The notes: a model not told the origin generated them from the sequence alone. A stretch of 64,000 nt of DNA from Takifugu bimaculatus (GCA_004026145.2 SWLE01000560.1:1-64000), one strand, 5' to 3'. Positions 1 through 12,060 are shown, counted from the stretch's first letter. Made by a program: numbers and translations.

Positions 1-47
1 AAACGTTCAGGTGAGGGCCTAATGTCTCATTATCAGTGTTTTCTACA

Positions 48-52
<5 letters not shown>

Positions 53-82
<30 letters not shown>
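53..82. repeat. (TG)n microsatellite at the L2 3' end
   Basis: Uninterrupted TG dinucleotides beside a GAGAGA stretch. The same tract sits at the 3' end of the L2 copies at 8.40 kb and 37.70 kb, with different lengths. Confidence 0.9.
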
Positions 83-86
<4 letters not shown>

Positions 87-212
87 AGAGAGAGAATAAT
101 TATTATATTGTTATCATTTAAATGCATTTGTATGTTTAGCACCTAAGTGCATGGAGAAGAAACAGTGTTTTTCACCTCTCTTGATTTCGTACACTTGTCC
201 AGAGCACCAGAT

Positions 213-2743
213 TTACTGTGAGGTTGTTATCTGAAACCCTAAAGCATCTTGGGAGAAGGTGAAAATTCCACATGGATAATGAGCTAATGTGAATAAAGAA
301 GGAGGTTTGCAGAGGAGCAACAGAGCGACAGAGGGTGTTCCAGAGTGAACTGCTGCTCGCTCTCCCTTGCAAGGTACCTGTGTTTGTGTCTTTTGTTGAT
401 TCACGCAGGGTTTTGCTGGGTTGCTCTGTTTCAACTCGAACATCCAGCCTGGAAGTAACAAATGCTGGATTGACTTTTCAGCATCATGGTGGGTCAGTAG
501 CTTTCTGATCTTTGTGATGTTCCTCAGGTGAAAAAAGGCACTTCTAGAGACTAATTTAATGTGTGAGTTGAAGGAGAGATTTTGATCAAAAGTTACTCCT
601 AGATTCCTCACAGAGAGACTAGATGTTAATGAGATACCATCTAGAGTGATCATGTGATCTAATCTATCCCTGAGAGGTTCAGGACCCAACACCATGACCT
701 CAGTTTTTCCTGGGTTAAGGAGGAGGAAATTTGAAGACATCCAGGACTTTATGTCTTCAAGACAGGTCTGGAGCCTCACTAACTTCTCAGTCTCCTCTGG
801 TTTCATGGATAAATAAAGCTGAGTGTCATCAGCATAACAATTAAATTTATCCCATGCTGCCAAATAATGTTCCCTAAGGGAAGCATGTACAAGGTGAAGA
901 GGAGGTCCAGAACCTTGAGGAACTCCATGGCTAACCCTACTGTATGAGGAGGGAACACCATGGACATGAGCAAACTGGTATCTATCAGATAAGTATGATC
1001 TAAACCAGTCTAGTGCTGTCCCTTTAATCCCAATCACATGTTGCAGTCTCTGTAACAGGATGCTGTGATCAGCTGGATCAAAAGCAGCACTGAGGTCCAG
1101 CAGAACCAGCATAGAGACCAGTCCATGATCTGAAGCTATGAGAAGATCATTAGTAACTTTAAGAAGTGCTGTTTCTGTGCTGTGATGAGCTCTAAAGCCT
1201 GACTGAAACATCTCAAACAGGCTGTTCCTCTGCAGGTGCTCCAGTAACTGAGTCACCACCACCTTCTCTAGAACTTTAGAGATAAAAGGAAGGTTGGATA
1301 TCGGCCTATAATTTGCTAAGACATCAGGATCCAGTGATGTTTTTTTTAAGCAAACGGCTTAATCACTGCCACCTTGTAGGACCGGGGTACATAACCTGAC
1401 ACTAAAGAACCATTGATCTGGTCCAGGATAGAGCTGCCTATCAATGGTAAAACATCCTTCAACAGGTGTGTTGGGATGGGCTCTAAAGGACACGTGGTGG
1501 TCTTGGATTTCTGAATTAGCGATGATGCCTCAGAAAAGAAAGAGGGGCTGAAGGAGTATAGGGGCTCGTTGGAGACCCTGTATGTTCCCACAGTCAGCAC
1601 ATCTGGTGATGGTCCAGTTGTAGGGATGACCTGGTTAGCTTTCTCTCTGATAGCTAGAACTTTATCAGTGAAGAAGCTCATGAAGTCTTCACCACTAAGG
1701 GAAGAAGGGATACGTGGATCTAAAACACTGTGACTCTTGGTTAATTTGGCCACAGTGCTGAAAAGAAACCTGGGGTTGTTCTTATTTTCCTTAATGAAAG
1801 AAGAAAAATAAGCTGTTCTAGCCTTGCGAAGGGCCTTTTGTAAACTAATAGACAGTCTTTCCAGGCTACATGATAGCTATCTATTTTACAAGAAGCCACT
1901 TCCTTCTAGTCTTCACACTTTCTGCTTGAGGGTCCTGATGTGTGAATTATACCAGGGGGCACACCTCCTCTGATTTACTATTTTCTTTTTCAGGGGGGCA
2001 ACAGAATCAAGCGTGATTCTCAGTGAGGTTGCTGCACCTTCAGCAATAGAGTCAACCTCAGCAGGGCTAAGATTATAATGATTGATCCCTGGGGAAACAC
2101 ACGGTGGTCCTGGGATCAGCACAGGGATCACTTCCTTAAACTTAGCTACAGCATTATCTGAAAGACATCTGCTATAGTAAGACCGTGCTCTGAGCATAGA
2201 AGAATCCTTAATCATAAATGTAAAAGTGATCAAAGAATGGTCTGACAGGACTGGGTTCTGAGGGAACACTGACACATGTTCTACCTCAACACCATAAGTC
2301 AGAACTAGATCTAGGGTGTGGTTGAAGCTATGAGTTGGTTGGTTTATCTGCTGGAGGAAACAAACTGACTCAAGTAATGAAATGAAGCCATTTCTAAAGC
2401 TGTCATTTACAACATTTTCATAGATATTAAAGTCTCCAATGATAATGACTTTGTCTGTTCTAAGGACCAAGTCAGATAAGAAATCAGAGAACTCAGACAG
2501 GAACTCTGAGTGTGGCCCAGCAGGGGGCCGATATACAACTACAAACAGAAGTGGCTTTTCTATCTTCCAGTTCAGATGGGTGATGGCAAGAGTCAGGCTT
2601 TCAAATGAACTGGAGCCATATTTTGGTCTAGAATTAACTAATAACTTGGAGTGATAGATTGCTGCGACTCCCCCTCCTCGACCAGTAACACGAGGAATAT
2701 GATAATTAAGATGGGTAGGAGGAGTAGATTTATTTAAGCTCAC
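213..2743 (-). pseudogene. L2 ORF2 (endonuclease-reverse transcriptase), disrupted
   Basis: The endonuclease part (1913-2743) and reverse transcriptase parts (1346-1753 and 213-1262) lie in different frames. YADD is present, but the PQGS...YADD interval is shortened and shifted compared with the copy at 8.8-9.9 kb, where PQGSVLGPILFTLF is intact. It cannot encode an active enzyme as read. Confidence 0.8.
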
Positions 2744-3806
2744 ATACTCCTCCTCCTGAAGCCAGGTCTCAGTAAGACAAAATAATCAATGTGATGATCC
2801 GCTATCAGGTCGTGCACTAACAGGGATTTACACAAGATATCTAATATTTAACAGTCCACACTTAATTGTGATATTAGTTTCTCCAACTTGTGCTTTGGAT
2901 ATTAATTTTAATAAGATTATGATTGACCGCTCCCCTGCTCTGTGCTTGGTGAACCGTGGAACAGAGACTACCTCTATAGTGTTAAATAAACCAAAACCAA
3001 ATTTACGTTTCCGTCTCGCCAGCAGCCGTAAATTTGCTTCTATGTCGCCCGCTCTGGCCCCCGGAATGCTCTTAACTATGGTCGCTGGAGTCGCCAATTA
3101 CCAGGGTCGGTTTCTCAAGCGGGTGTGTCGCCGAGTGGGGAAAACGGTAGCCCACGGGAAGCGGGTGGTGGGGCACCGTGGGCCTTTATTTGGGGCTCCG
3201 CTTCCTACGAACCGTCTCCCAGCCGCCCTGGCTAGCCGGCTGCTGCCGGGGGAACGCTAGCTGTAGCTACGCTAGGCGGCTCCGCAGCAGCTAGCTTCTC
3301 CTGGCTACCTGACGTAACTCCAGCTAACTGAGGAACCGCGTCTCAAGCTCGCTAAGTCTCGCCTCCATAGCCGTAAATAAACTACACTTTGTGCACCTAT
3401 TCCCTTCACTAAAGGAGGCAGAGGAGTAACTAAACATTTCACACGCTGAACAGACAAAGACACCGGGTGAAACAGACGGTGAGGCCATGCTAACGCTAAT
3501 AATCGGCGAAGCCCTGTATTTGTTTAATATGGGTTGTTTCTCACTGTTGTTATCAGGTGACTAGAATGTCCCAAGTGTTCAAATTTTAAGTAAAGTGAAT
3601 ACAACACACCAAGTGTTCAATATTAAGTGAATACAACACACCGTGCACAATGCAACCAACGAACGATTGAGAAGACAGGAAGTGACGCAATACGTTACCA
3701 GGAGGAAGTAAAATGGAGACTCAACGGCTAACTCTTGGTTATTGATGTGGCGGTTGGCTCCTGTCCGTCACCTCATGGTTGTGTCTGTCCCATATCTGTT
3801 CCCCAG

Positions 3807-4231
3807 GAAATACAGTGTTTATATTCCCAAATTCTCCATCAAAACGTCATACTCACTGAAGACTGTGTTGACTGAAATGGGGATGGTAGACATGTTTGGT
3901 GACAGAGCAGACTTGAGTGGTATTGTGAAGGGGCAACAACTGGCAGTCTCAGAGGTAAAGATGGAAAACAGGAACAGCATCAACAATGAGCACAGATTTC
4001 TTTCTGACAATTGATTATGTCTGGTATTTCTTGTAGGTTGTCCAACAAGCTACCCTGGATGTTGATGAGGCTGGAGCCACTGCCGCAGCTGCTACAGGCA
4101 TCGCAATAACACTTTACTCTTATTATTATGTTCCAGTCCTGAAGTTCAATCGTCCCTTCATGGTTATCATCACTGACCACAGCTCAGATAATATCCTCTT
4201 CATGGGCAAGATTACCAACCCAAACATCTGA
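3807..4231 (+). pseudogene. Orphan serpin exons 4-5, copy A
   Basis: Two serpin exons with intact splice sites but no upstream exons. Exon 4 is 3807-3954 (148 bp; acceptor CCCCAG, donor GTAAAG) and encodes strands and helices ending GDRADLSGIVKG. Exon 5 is 4037-4231 (195 bp, ending TGA) and encodes the serpin hinge DEAGATAAAATG, the reactive-centre loop IAITLYSYYY and the C-terminal FNRPFMVIITD signature. Exon sizes equal those of the complete gene at 32.1-33.7 kb. Homology to that gene begins inside its intron 3, at about 3715, right where the L2 ends, so exons 1-3 were lost or never copied. Copy A reads IVKG where the other two read IAEG. It could be used only if exons 1-3 lie to the left of the window; otherwise it is a pseudogene. 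Confidence 0.85.
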
Positions 4232-4409
4232 TACACTAAATGCCTGTTTTGCACAATAAGAATTGCATCACATATAAAGAGCCTTACAAAAGAAACATTT
4301 GCCTTGTAGAGTCTCACTTTATTAGAATGTTTCTGAATCAGCTCTAAAAATAAAATAGGTGCTGAAGAGCACAATTTTAATCTGGTTTGATACAACACAA
4401 CACTGGATG

Positions 4410-4932
4410 ATCTCAGCTGAAGATCCTGGAGCTGCCATATGTATTTACCCATGTATAATGCTGCCTGCTAAAGTATAACCGCACAGAGAGGCCTGCATAC
4501 ACGTGCAACGCTATTGTGGAACGACGGGGGCGCACAGTCCAGGAAGGCCAGATGAATATGACGTAATCATCTGTGTGGTTGAGAACGCCTTCAGTTCTCT
4601 TGTTAGAATCTTGACCCAGGTGTCGTCCACATATCTGAACCAGTTGCTTGGGCCGGTTCCTGTGAAGGATGTCGGGCTCGGGTTTCAACCTTCTCCCAGT
4701 ATACTGTAGACTGGCAACTATGGGAGATACTGGTGAGCCCGTTGCACCACCATGGTTCTGCCTGTAGAGGCCTTCTCTGTACTGGAGGTAGTGGGTGTTC
4801 AAACACAGGTTCCAGTATGGTGCAGATTTGGGCCGGTGTTAAGTGTTCTGTCTGGAAGGTTCTGTCTGGTGGTTGTGGTCTCTGTTGTCCCGGTGGTGAC
4901 GTGACGCGTCCAGTGGCTTTGATGTAAAGCAC
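4410..4932 (-). mobile_element. Penelope-like element reverse transcriptase remnant, copy A
   Basis: Three overlapping minus-strand frames join into a Penelope-like reverse transcriptase core: LTPAQICTILEPVF, then THYLQYREGLYRQNHGGATG and GSPVSPIVASL, then in another frame a RYVDDTWVK-like block. Frameshifts separate the blocks and no GIY-YIG endonuclease is visible. The same remnant occurs at 33.90-34.42 kb and 42.06-42.58 kb, so its insertion predates the unit duplication. Confidence 0.7.
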
Positions 4933-5627
4933 AGCAGCCTTTTGGGTTGTAAGCTTTGATTCAAAGAAAAAAAGTCTTTCTCCTAAAGTGTTGCTGCTAC
5001 ACCTACAGACATTAATCGTTAAAGGTTAAGCTGAAACCTTCACTCCACCAAGACAACTCATCTCTCTCCAACTGCAGATTTTTTGATCCAGAATCAGATC
5101 TGCCGCCTCATTCTTTGACCCTCCCACCGAGTATCACCCTCTAAAAGAGACAAGCTTCGTACTGACGTGCACGCTCGTTAAAGGTCCAAAGGTCAGTAAC
5201 TGGGAGATGATGGTTGGGATCAAGTTGAGCTCTGCTGGCAGCTCTACCAGAGTCTAAATGTTTTCAATATGAATCCAATTCTGCTAATGTGGTGGCGCTT
5301 CTTCGTGTCAGTGCAGACTCGTGCGCGGGGCTCGTGCACATGAGGGTTAGGCTGGTTTGATGCAAGTCACAGTGGGGTAGGGGCGGGGCTTGTGTAGCAT
5401 GTGCCGGCCCCTCTCAAACTGTAGCCTAACTGGGCCTTGCTCACGCCCTGATGATTGGCGGGGGCGTGAGCCCCTCACCTGTGCTAGTCTGGGCTGGAGA
5501 GGGGGCGAGGCAGAACTTTCCTCTTCCTCCATGAGGCTGGAGCAGCGAACGGATCTGTTGATGACTGTTTGAGTGTGTGTGGTCATGGCAGTGGCTTTTT
5601 TGTTGTTTCTGCTTCAGGCTGCAGAAG

Positions 5628-6749
5628 ATGGGGTGCTGCTGTAGTAAGACTGAGGAGTGGAGCGACAGCGACAGCGACAGCGACAGCATCAGCGGCATCG
5701 ACAGTGACATCAGCAGTCTGTCAGACATCCTGCACTACAGTGGATGGAGCACGAAGACGGTGGAGCACAGGCAGCACACCACCGCAGGAACCCAGCAGGC
5801 ATGGTTGGATGCAGAGCTTAAAGGAGACAGCAGATATAAGGAGGAACCTGAGGTTCTTAGGAACCCAACACGTGGTGTCGGGCCCACCCTCGATTCACAT
5901 CCCTGTGTGGCGCTGCCCAGACTGAGCACAGGCGGAGAGGAAAACACTCCAGTTGTGTCAAAGCCGTCCAAACCGATCCAGTCAACTCTTGCTGGGCCGC
6001 TGTCCGTTGCCTTCATGGTGACTCAGGCGTCAGGTGACCATCAGAGGCTGAAGGTAGATCCAAAACCCCAACGCGATGAAAAGGGCGGCGAGGAGTTACA
6101 TGTGTTAACGACGGCTCCGCCTCAGGCCTTCAAAACAACGACCCGCAGCGTCGGCTGCATGTGCGACATTGATGCTGATGAACCTGAGCAAGAGCAGAGC
6201 CAGTGTGCAACAGCAGGAGCAACAGATGAGTCCATCAACCGTGCTGCAAACCAGGTTATTAACACCTCATCCTGGACCAGACCCTGGTTCATTCCTAACA
6301 CCTCCTCCTGGACCAGACAGTGGTTCATCCCGAACACCTCCTCCTGGACCAGACAGTGGTTCATCCCGAACACCTCCTCCTGGACCAGACAGTGGTTCAT
6401 CCCGAACACCTCCTCCTGGACCAGACCCTGGTTCATTCCTAACACCTCCTCCTGGACCAGACAGTGGTTCATCCCGAACACCTCCTCCTGGACCAGACAG
6501 TGGTTCATCCCAAACACCTCCTCCTGGACCAGACCCTGGTTAATTCCTAACACCTCCTCCTGGACCAGACAGTGGTTCATCCCGAACACCTCCTCCTGGA
6601 CCAGACAGTGGTTCATCCCAAACACCTCCTCCTTGACCAGACCCTGGTTCATTATAAACACCTCCTCCTGGATCAGACCCTGGTTCATCCCGAACACCTC
6701 CTCCTGGACCAGACCCTGGTTCATCCCAAACACCTCCTCCTGGACCTGA
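5628..6749 (+). CDS. Unnamed MGCCC-type acylated protein with NTSSWTRPWFIP repeats, copy A
   Basis: The ORF from the ATG at 5628 encodes 373 residues. I chose this start because a strong splice acceptor (a T-rich tract then TGCTTCAG) lies 12 bases upstream, giving a 5'UTR-to-coding exon junction, and because MGCCCSK is a classic N-myristoylation plus palmitoylation signal. Then come a Ser-Asp run (SDSDSDSISGIDSDISSLSD), about 190 residues of unique sequence, and a tandem 12-residue repeat from a 36-bp minisatellite. In this copy a TGA inside the repeat truncates the protein before the unique C-terminus of copy B. I do not recognise the family. Membrane attachment is inferred from the N-terminus only. 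The repeat might instead lie in an intron or 3'UTR: CAG|GTTATT just before it resembles a donor. Confidence 0.5.
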   Translation: MGCCCSKTEEWSDSDSDSDSISGIDSDISSLSDILHYSGWSTKTVEHRQHTTAGTQQAWLDAELKGDSRYKEEPEVLRNPTRGVGPTLDSHPCVALPRLSTGGEENTPVVSKPSKPIQSTLAGPLSVAFMVTQASGDHQRLKVDPKPQRDEKGGEELHVLTTAPPQAFKTTTRSVGCMCDIDADEPEQEQSQCATAGATDESINRAANQVINTSSWTRPWFIPNTSSWTRQWFIPNTSSWTRQWFIPNTSSWTRQWFIPNTSSWTRPWFIPNTSSWTRQWFIPNTSSWTRQWFIPNTSSWTRPWLIPNTSSWTRQWFIPNTSSWTRQWFIPNTSSLTRPWFIINTSSWIRPWFIPNTSSWTRPWFIPNTSSWT

Positions 6750-6820
6750 CCCTGGTTTATTCCACACACCTCCTCATGGACCAGACAGTGGTTCATTCCA
6801 AACACCTCCTCATGGACCAG
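6261..6820. repeat. 36-bp minisatellite, copy A (about 15 units)
   Basis: Tandem units of the form AACACCTCCTCCTGGACC + AGACCCTGGTTCATCCCA with variants (CAGACAGTGG, CATTATAAAC, CATTCCTAAC). Unit length is a multiple of three and several frames on both strands lack stops. The last unit carries a distinctive TTTATTCCACACACC and CCTCATGGACC. Confidence 0.95.
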
Positions 6821-7363
6821 ACGCTCCACCAAACGTCTCCCAGCATCTCCACATCCCACCACAGTCACTGTGCACTGTTAGTAACAATGCGTGGACGTCT
6901 CCTGCTTCTGTGGCTGACAGTTGATCATCTCTGGCCAATCTATGATGTTCAGAGTTCTCTTTTCCTGGTCATTTAAATAGATAAATCTAAGTGTACATGT
7001 ACCATATGTCCAGCAGGTGGCAGTGTTGGTTTTTATAAAGTAGTTCCAGATTTCCTACCGTGCAGGATACTGCAAACAGAAATGATCTGAATTGTCTTCA
7101 AAAGATCACAGCTTATATGGGTAGAGATTTCCCTCTCCTCATCCCTCTCTGTGTCTTACTCACCATCATTGTTCGCCTCTGAAACAAGCCTCCAAAATCA
7201 ATTTGTCACTTTCCTTTAGTCTTTCTTTATTTACACATCACCATTTTACAGGAATATTATTACAATTATTGTGTTAAAGCCATATTTCAATGTACAGCTT
7301 TCCATGAAAATATACAAAAATAAAGTTGGACCTGTTGTATATCTGCCTCCCTTTGTCTCGCTG

Positions 7364-7654
7364 TTAGGAAACGGTGCCTGATTTCCTGTTGCGCTTTGCT
7401 CGACTTGTGGCTGAAAAGCGGATAAACTCAAAGTGTTTGCTCTGGTCCATGTTGGGGAAGGGAGGGGGGCCTGCGTGGAGCCTCTTGATGAAGTGGACCT
7501 CTCTTTGGTTCTGCCTTGTCCTGGAGGCTTTGATGGGCCTCCCTTTCCGACTGAAGGCAACGTACCAGCCTTCGTACTTGGCACTCTGCAGAGCTGTGTA
7601 ATTGTTTTCCAGCACTATCTCTGAGAAGATGCACTCCCTGCTCCGACCGTTGGG
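7364..7654 (-). pseudogene. fgf17: Orphan terminal coding exon of fgf17, copy A
   Basis: The exon begins after an acceptor (TTCTGTGTTCCAG on the minus strand) and ends with TAA. It encodes about 96 residues of an FGF8/17/18-subfamily C-terminus: ECIFSEIVLENNYTAL, KYEGWYVAF, GRP, TRQNQREVHFIKRL, and a basic tail with PFPN and FEF. I prefer FGF17 to FGF8 or FGF18 because of HFIKRL...PFPN...FEF; the choice within the subfamily is from memory. A polyadenylation signal (AATAAA, minus strand, near 7227) follows. No FGF core exons lie on the minus strand before the next L2, so this is a detached last exon. Compared with copies B and C it has one N to S change (TALQSAKYE). Confidence 0.8.
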
Positions 7655-7678
7655 CTGGAACACAGAAAGGTTCTCCAT

Positions 7679-8340
7679 TAATCCATTAACTGTCCCATCT
7701 GGACATTACAGACGGGAGACAGCTAAAGACGTGTTTCTGAGCTACAGCAACTAGTGGAGCAGGTAACTGGGCCCCTTTTGAGAACCCCCAAATGTCCCCG
7801 TAGCAGCTGTAACGGTACGTTAGTAGTGACGGTGCCACCAGCTCAGCTAAAAGGAGGCTACAGGTTCAAACACAGACATGTTTTGGTTCTGAATTTTGAT
7901 AGTTGATCCCACTCCAAACACTGGCTGCCAGTGAGGATGGATGCAGGTTCCAGGGATCCACAACGGATGACGGGAGTGTTTGCCCTAATGGGAAGTCCCA
8001 TCAACCAGTGGGGTTAATGACCCAGAGCCAGACTCAAGCAGCTTTCTGGTCACCTCTGTAGAAGGTTTCCACTGCACAAATGTGGTGCAGCAGACCAGGA
8101 TGGTTTTCCAGAGAAGAAGAATAAAAAATCTGTCTGAATGAAGTCTGTCCTTGATCTGCTTCAGGCCCATGTGGACCCCGAGGAAGCTCTGAGACCAGGA
8201 CAGAACTCAGCACGAGGGTTTTATGACTTTAGCTTCTTCTGTTGGTCGACAACATCTTGATGAACCATCCTGTACGGGGTCAAAGGTCATGCCTCTGATG
8301 TCGTCACTGACATGAAACAGGTGAACATCAACCCTACTGA
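7679..8340. other. Former fgf17 intron, no gene seen
   Basis: Sequence between the fgf17 exon and the next L2. It is near-identical to 36.99-37.64 kb and, with an internal loss, to 46.97-47.46 kb. No coding exon is recognisable. Confidence 0.6.
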
Positions 8341-8399
8341 AACGTTCAGGTGAGGGGCCTAATGTCAAATGTGCTCATTATCAGTGTTTTCTACAGCAA

Positions 8400-8441
<42 letters not shown>

Positions 8442-11165
8442 TGAGAGAGAGAGAATAATTATTATATTGTTATCATTTAAATGCATTTGTATGTTTACCA
8501 CCTAAGTGCATGAAGAAGAAACAGTGTTTTTCACCTCTCTTGATTTAGTACACTTGTCCAGAGCACCAGATTTACTGTGAGGTTGTTATCTGAAACCCTA
8601 AAGCATCTTGGGAGAAGGTGAAAATTCCACATGGATAATGAGCTGATGTGAATAAAGAAAGGAGGTTTGCAGAGGAGCAGCAGAGCGACGGAGGGTGTTC
8701 CAGAGTGAACTGCTGCTCGCTCTCCCTTGCAAGGTACCTGTGTTTGTGTCTTTTGTTGATTCACGCAGGGTTTTGCTGGGTTGCTCTGTTTCAACTCGAA
8801 CATCCAGCCTGGAAGTAACAAATGCTGGATTAACTTTTCAGCATCATGGTGGGTAGCTTCCTGATCTTTGTGATGTTCCTCAGGTGAAAAAAGGCACTTC
8901 TAGAGACTAATTTAATGTGTGAGTTGAAGGAGAGATTTTGGTCAAAAGTTACTCCTAGATTCCTCACAGAGAGACTAGATGTTAATGAGATACCATTTAG
9001 AGTGATCATGTGATCTAATCTATCCCTGAGAGGTTCAGGACCAAACACCATGACCTCAGTTTTTCCTGAGTTAAGGAGGAGGACATTTGAAGATATGCAG
9101 GACTTTATGTCTTTAAGACAGGTCTGGAGCTTCACTAACTTCTCAGTCTCCTCTGGTTTCATGGATAAATAAAGCTGAGTGTCATCAGCATAACAATGAA
9201 CATTTATCCCATGCTGCCGAATATTGTTCCCTACGGGAAGCATGAACAAGGTGAAGAGGATTGGTCCAAGTACAGAACCTTGAGGAACTCCATGGCTAAC
9301 CCTACTGTATGAGGAGGGAACACCATGGACATGAGCAAACTGGTATCTATCAGATAAATATGATCTAAACCAGTCTAGTGCTGTCCCTTTAATCCCAATC
9401 ACATGTTCCAGTCTCTGTAACAGGATGCTGTGATCAACTGTATCAAAAGCAGCACTGAGGTCCAGCAGAACCAGCATAGAGACCAGTCCATGATCTGAAG
9501 CTATGAGAAGATCATTAGTGACTTTAAGAAGTGCTGTTCCTGTGCTGTGATGAGCTCTAAAGCCTGACTGAAACATCTCAAACAGGCTGTTCCTCTGCAG
9601 GTGCTCCAGGAACTGAGTCACCACCATCTTCTCAAGAACTTTAGAGATAAAAGGAAGGTTGGATATCGGCCTATCATTTGCTAACACATCGAGATCCAGT
9701 GATGTTTTTTTAAGCAACGGCTTAATCACTGCCACCTTGTAGGACCGGGGTACATAACCTGACACGAAAGAACCATTGATCTGGTCCAGGATAGAACTGC
9801 CTATCAATGGTAAAACATCCTTCAACGGGTGTGTTGGGATGGGATCTAAAAGAGGCGTGGTGGTCTTGGATTTCTGAATTAGCAAAAATATATAGGGCTG
9901 AAGGAGTTTAAGGGCTCGCTGGAGACCCTGTATGTTCCCCCAGTCAGCACATCTGGTGATGATCCAGTTGTTGGGATGGCCTGGTTAGCTTTCTCTCTGA
10001 TAGCTAGAACTTTATCAGTGAAGAAGCTCATGAAGTCTTCACCACTAAGGGAAGAAGGGATACGTGGATCTAAAACACTGTGACTCTTGGTTAATTTGGC
10101 CACAGTGCTGAAAAGAAACCTGGGGTTGTTCTTAGTTTCCTCAATTAAAGAAGAAAAATAAGCTGTTCTAGCCTTGCGAAGGGCCTTTTTATAAACTACC
10201 AGACAGTCTTTTCAGGCTACATGATAGTTGTCTATTTTATAAGAATGCCACTTCCTTTCCAGTCTTCGCACTTTCTGCTTGAGGGTCCTGATATGTGAAT
10301 TATACCAGGGGGCACACCTGCTCTGATTTACTATTTTCTTTTTCAGGGGGGCAACAGAATCAAGCGTGATTCTCAGTGAGGTTGCTGCACCTTCAGCAAT
10401 AGAGTCAACCTCAGCAGGGCTAAGATTATAATGATTGATCCCTGGGGAAACACACGGTGGTCCTGGGATCAGCACAGGGATCACTTCCTTAAACTTAGCT
10501 ACAGCATTATCTGAAAGACATCTGCTATAGTTAGACTTTGTTCTGAGGATAGAAGAATCCTTAATCATAAATGTAAAAGTGATCAAAGAATGGTCTGACA
10601 GGAGTGCGTTCTGAGGGAACACTGACACATGTTCTACCTCAACACCATAAGTCAGAACTAGATCTAGGGTGTGGTTGAAGCTATGAGTTGGTTGGTTTAT
10701 CTGCTGGAGGAAACCAACTGACTCAAGTAATGAAATGAAGCTATTTCTAAAGCTGTCATTTACAACATTTTCATAGATATTAAAGTCTCCAATGATAATG
10801 ACTTTGTCCGTTCTAAGGACCAAGTCAGATACGAAATCAGAACTCAGACAGGAACTCTGAGTGTGGCCCAGCAGGGGGCCGATATACAACTACAAACAGA
10901 AGTGGCTTTTCTGTCCTCCAGTTCAGATGGGTGATGCCAAGAGTCAGGCTTTCAAATGAACTGGAGCCATATTTTGGTCTAGAATTAATTAATAACTTGG
11001 AGTGATAGATTGCTGCCACTCCCCCTCCTCGACCAGTAACACCAGGAATATGATAATTAAGATGGGTAGGAGGAGTAGATTCATTTGAGCTAACATACTC
11101 CTCCTCCTGAAGCCAGGTCTCAGTAAGACAGAATAAATCAATGTGATGATCCGCTATCAGGAGAT
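8341..11165 (-). mobile_element. L2-clade LINE, copy 2 (5' truncated)
   Basis: Second antisense L2, next to the same flanking motif (ACTGAAACGTTCAGGTGAG) as copies A and C. The endonuclease lies at 10212-11181 in two frames and continues through LKQKVRRLERKW, where A and C have a stop. The reverse transcriptase at 8830-9885 keeps the region PQGSVLGPILFTLF...YADDTQLY that A and C have lost. It stops near an AT-rich stretch (GATATATATATG) at 11165 and lacks the ORF1/5'UTR part. It is therefore an independent or older lineage of the same insertion, and still frame-broken. Confidence 0.85.
8401..8434. repeat. (TG)n microsatellite at L2 copy 2 3' end
   Basis: TG dinucleotide run followed by GAGAGAGAG, at the same position in the element as the tract at 53. 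Confidence 0.85.
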
Positions 11166-12060
11166 ATATATATGTTAACATATATGTTAAATATGTTATT
11201 GTTGGTGGATGAGGGTTCTATGGAAGCAGCAGAGAGGTGTGTAAGACTACAACTCTGCATCCCCACCAGAGGACAACACACTGGTAACAGCAGCAATGCC
11301 AGGCTTCCCCCCCAACGGACAAAGAAACGGACACCAGATTTGGTGTCTCCTTCAGAATTTGTTAAATGTGTTTGTAAAATTTAACAATTGTTTATGTTAA
11401 AATGTTCATGTGAAAAAATCTGCAGACTGAAGTGTGAAGTTCAAAATGTAATCAGATTTATTTTAAAATCTGAAAGTTTTTGTATTTTACATGATTTATT
11501 ATTTGTACAAACGTGGTGCAAAGTAATTCATGATTTGTTAAAAAATGTCAGTGGCTGGTAAAAATGGGACATTGTGATTTCCTAGGACTGTTGGAGAAGT
11601 GATCATTTTAAAATGGTTTTGAACATTTCTTTCAATTTGAAAAACACTTGCACTAAGACAAAATATAGAAATAAAGTGTTGCATATTGATATTTATCTGT
11701 TCCTGATCTTGTTAAATCATTGTTGATATTGATCGTGAGAAATCATTAACATGATCAGTGTCTTTGAGATGAATATCATTAACTATTAATAATGACATTT
11801 AGTTAAAGGTAAATTGAGCAAATTGGCTATTTCAGAAGTGTGTATCAAACTGGTAGCCCTTCGCATGATTCAGTACCCAGGAAGTAGCTCTCCGTCTCAG
11901 AAAGGTCGGTGACCCCTGCACTAGACTATATGAGGTCATTTTAAAATGTTTCAATGAACATTGGATCAGTCTGGCCCTCGGCTTGGAGCTACATTTTTTA
12001 TTTGGCCCTCCGTCCATTTGACTTTGACACCCGATTTAAATAAATCAGGATGTTTCCATC
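11166..12060. mobile_element. AT-rich stretch with non-autonomous hAT ends
   Basis: At 11904-11918 the minus strand reads CAGGGGTCACCGACC, a terminal inverted repeat typical of hAT/Charlie-type elements, followed by the usual 'gagagctacttcctgggt' arm. A second hAT-like end lies directly to its right (about 11.94-12.04 kb, with a GGCCCTCGGCTTGG stretch). No matching left terminus was found, so the full extents are unknown. Confidence 0.45.

Larger units (their letters stand above)
1..3714 (-). mobile_element. L2-clade LINE, decayed copy A
   Basis: Antisense non-LTR retrotransposon read from about 3.7 kb down to 1. In element order: an ORF1-like start at 3488 with a CxxC...CxxC zinc-ribbon-like pattern that stops after about 54 codons; an esterase-like piece (LVIGDS, then PGARAGDIEANLRLL) near 2.98-3.1 kb; an APE endonuclease at 1913-2743 (GDFNIYENV, SDHSLITF); and a reverse transcriptase at 213-1753 with SGFRAHHSTETALL, LDLSAAFD and the catalytic YADD. 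It ends near a (TG)n tract. The reading frame is broken by a TGA after LKQKV and by a deletion plus frameshift just before YADD. Copy C (37.65-41.36 kb) carries the same lesions, so A and C were duplicated with their flanks rather than inserted separately. Clade assignment rests on the EN-RT motifs and esterase ORF1. Confidence 0.85.

Noticed and set aside
5580..5627. Upstream ATGs (5577 and equivalents) as start of the MGCCC gene
   Set aside because: They precede the likely splice acceptor, and the T-run length differs in copy C so the upstream residues change, while MGCCCSK is constant.
6122..6868. Antisense 248-codon frame (EEVFGMNQGLVQ repeats)
   Set aside because: A by-product of the stop-free 36-bp unit; no start or splice context, and no unique antisense sequence of its own.
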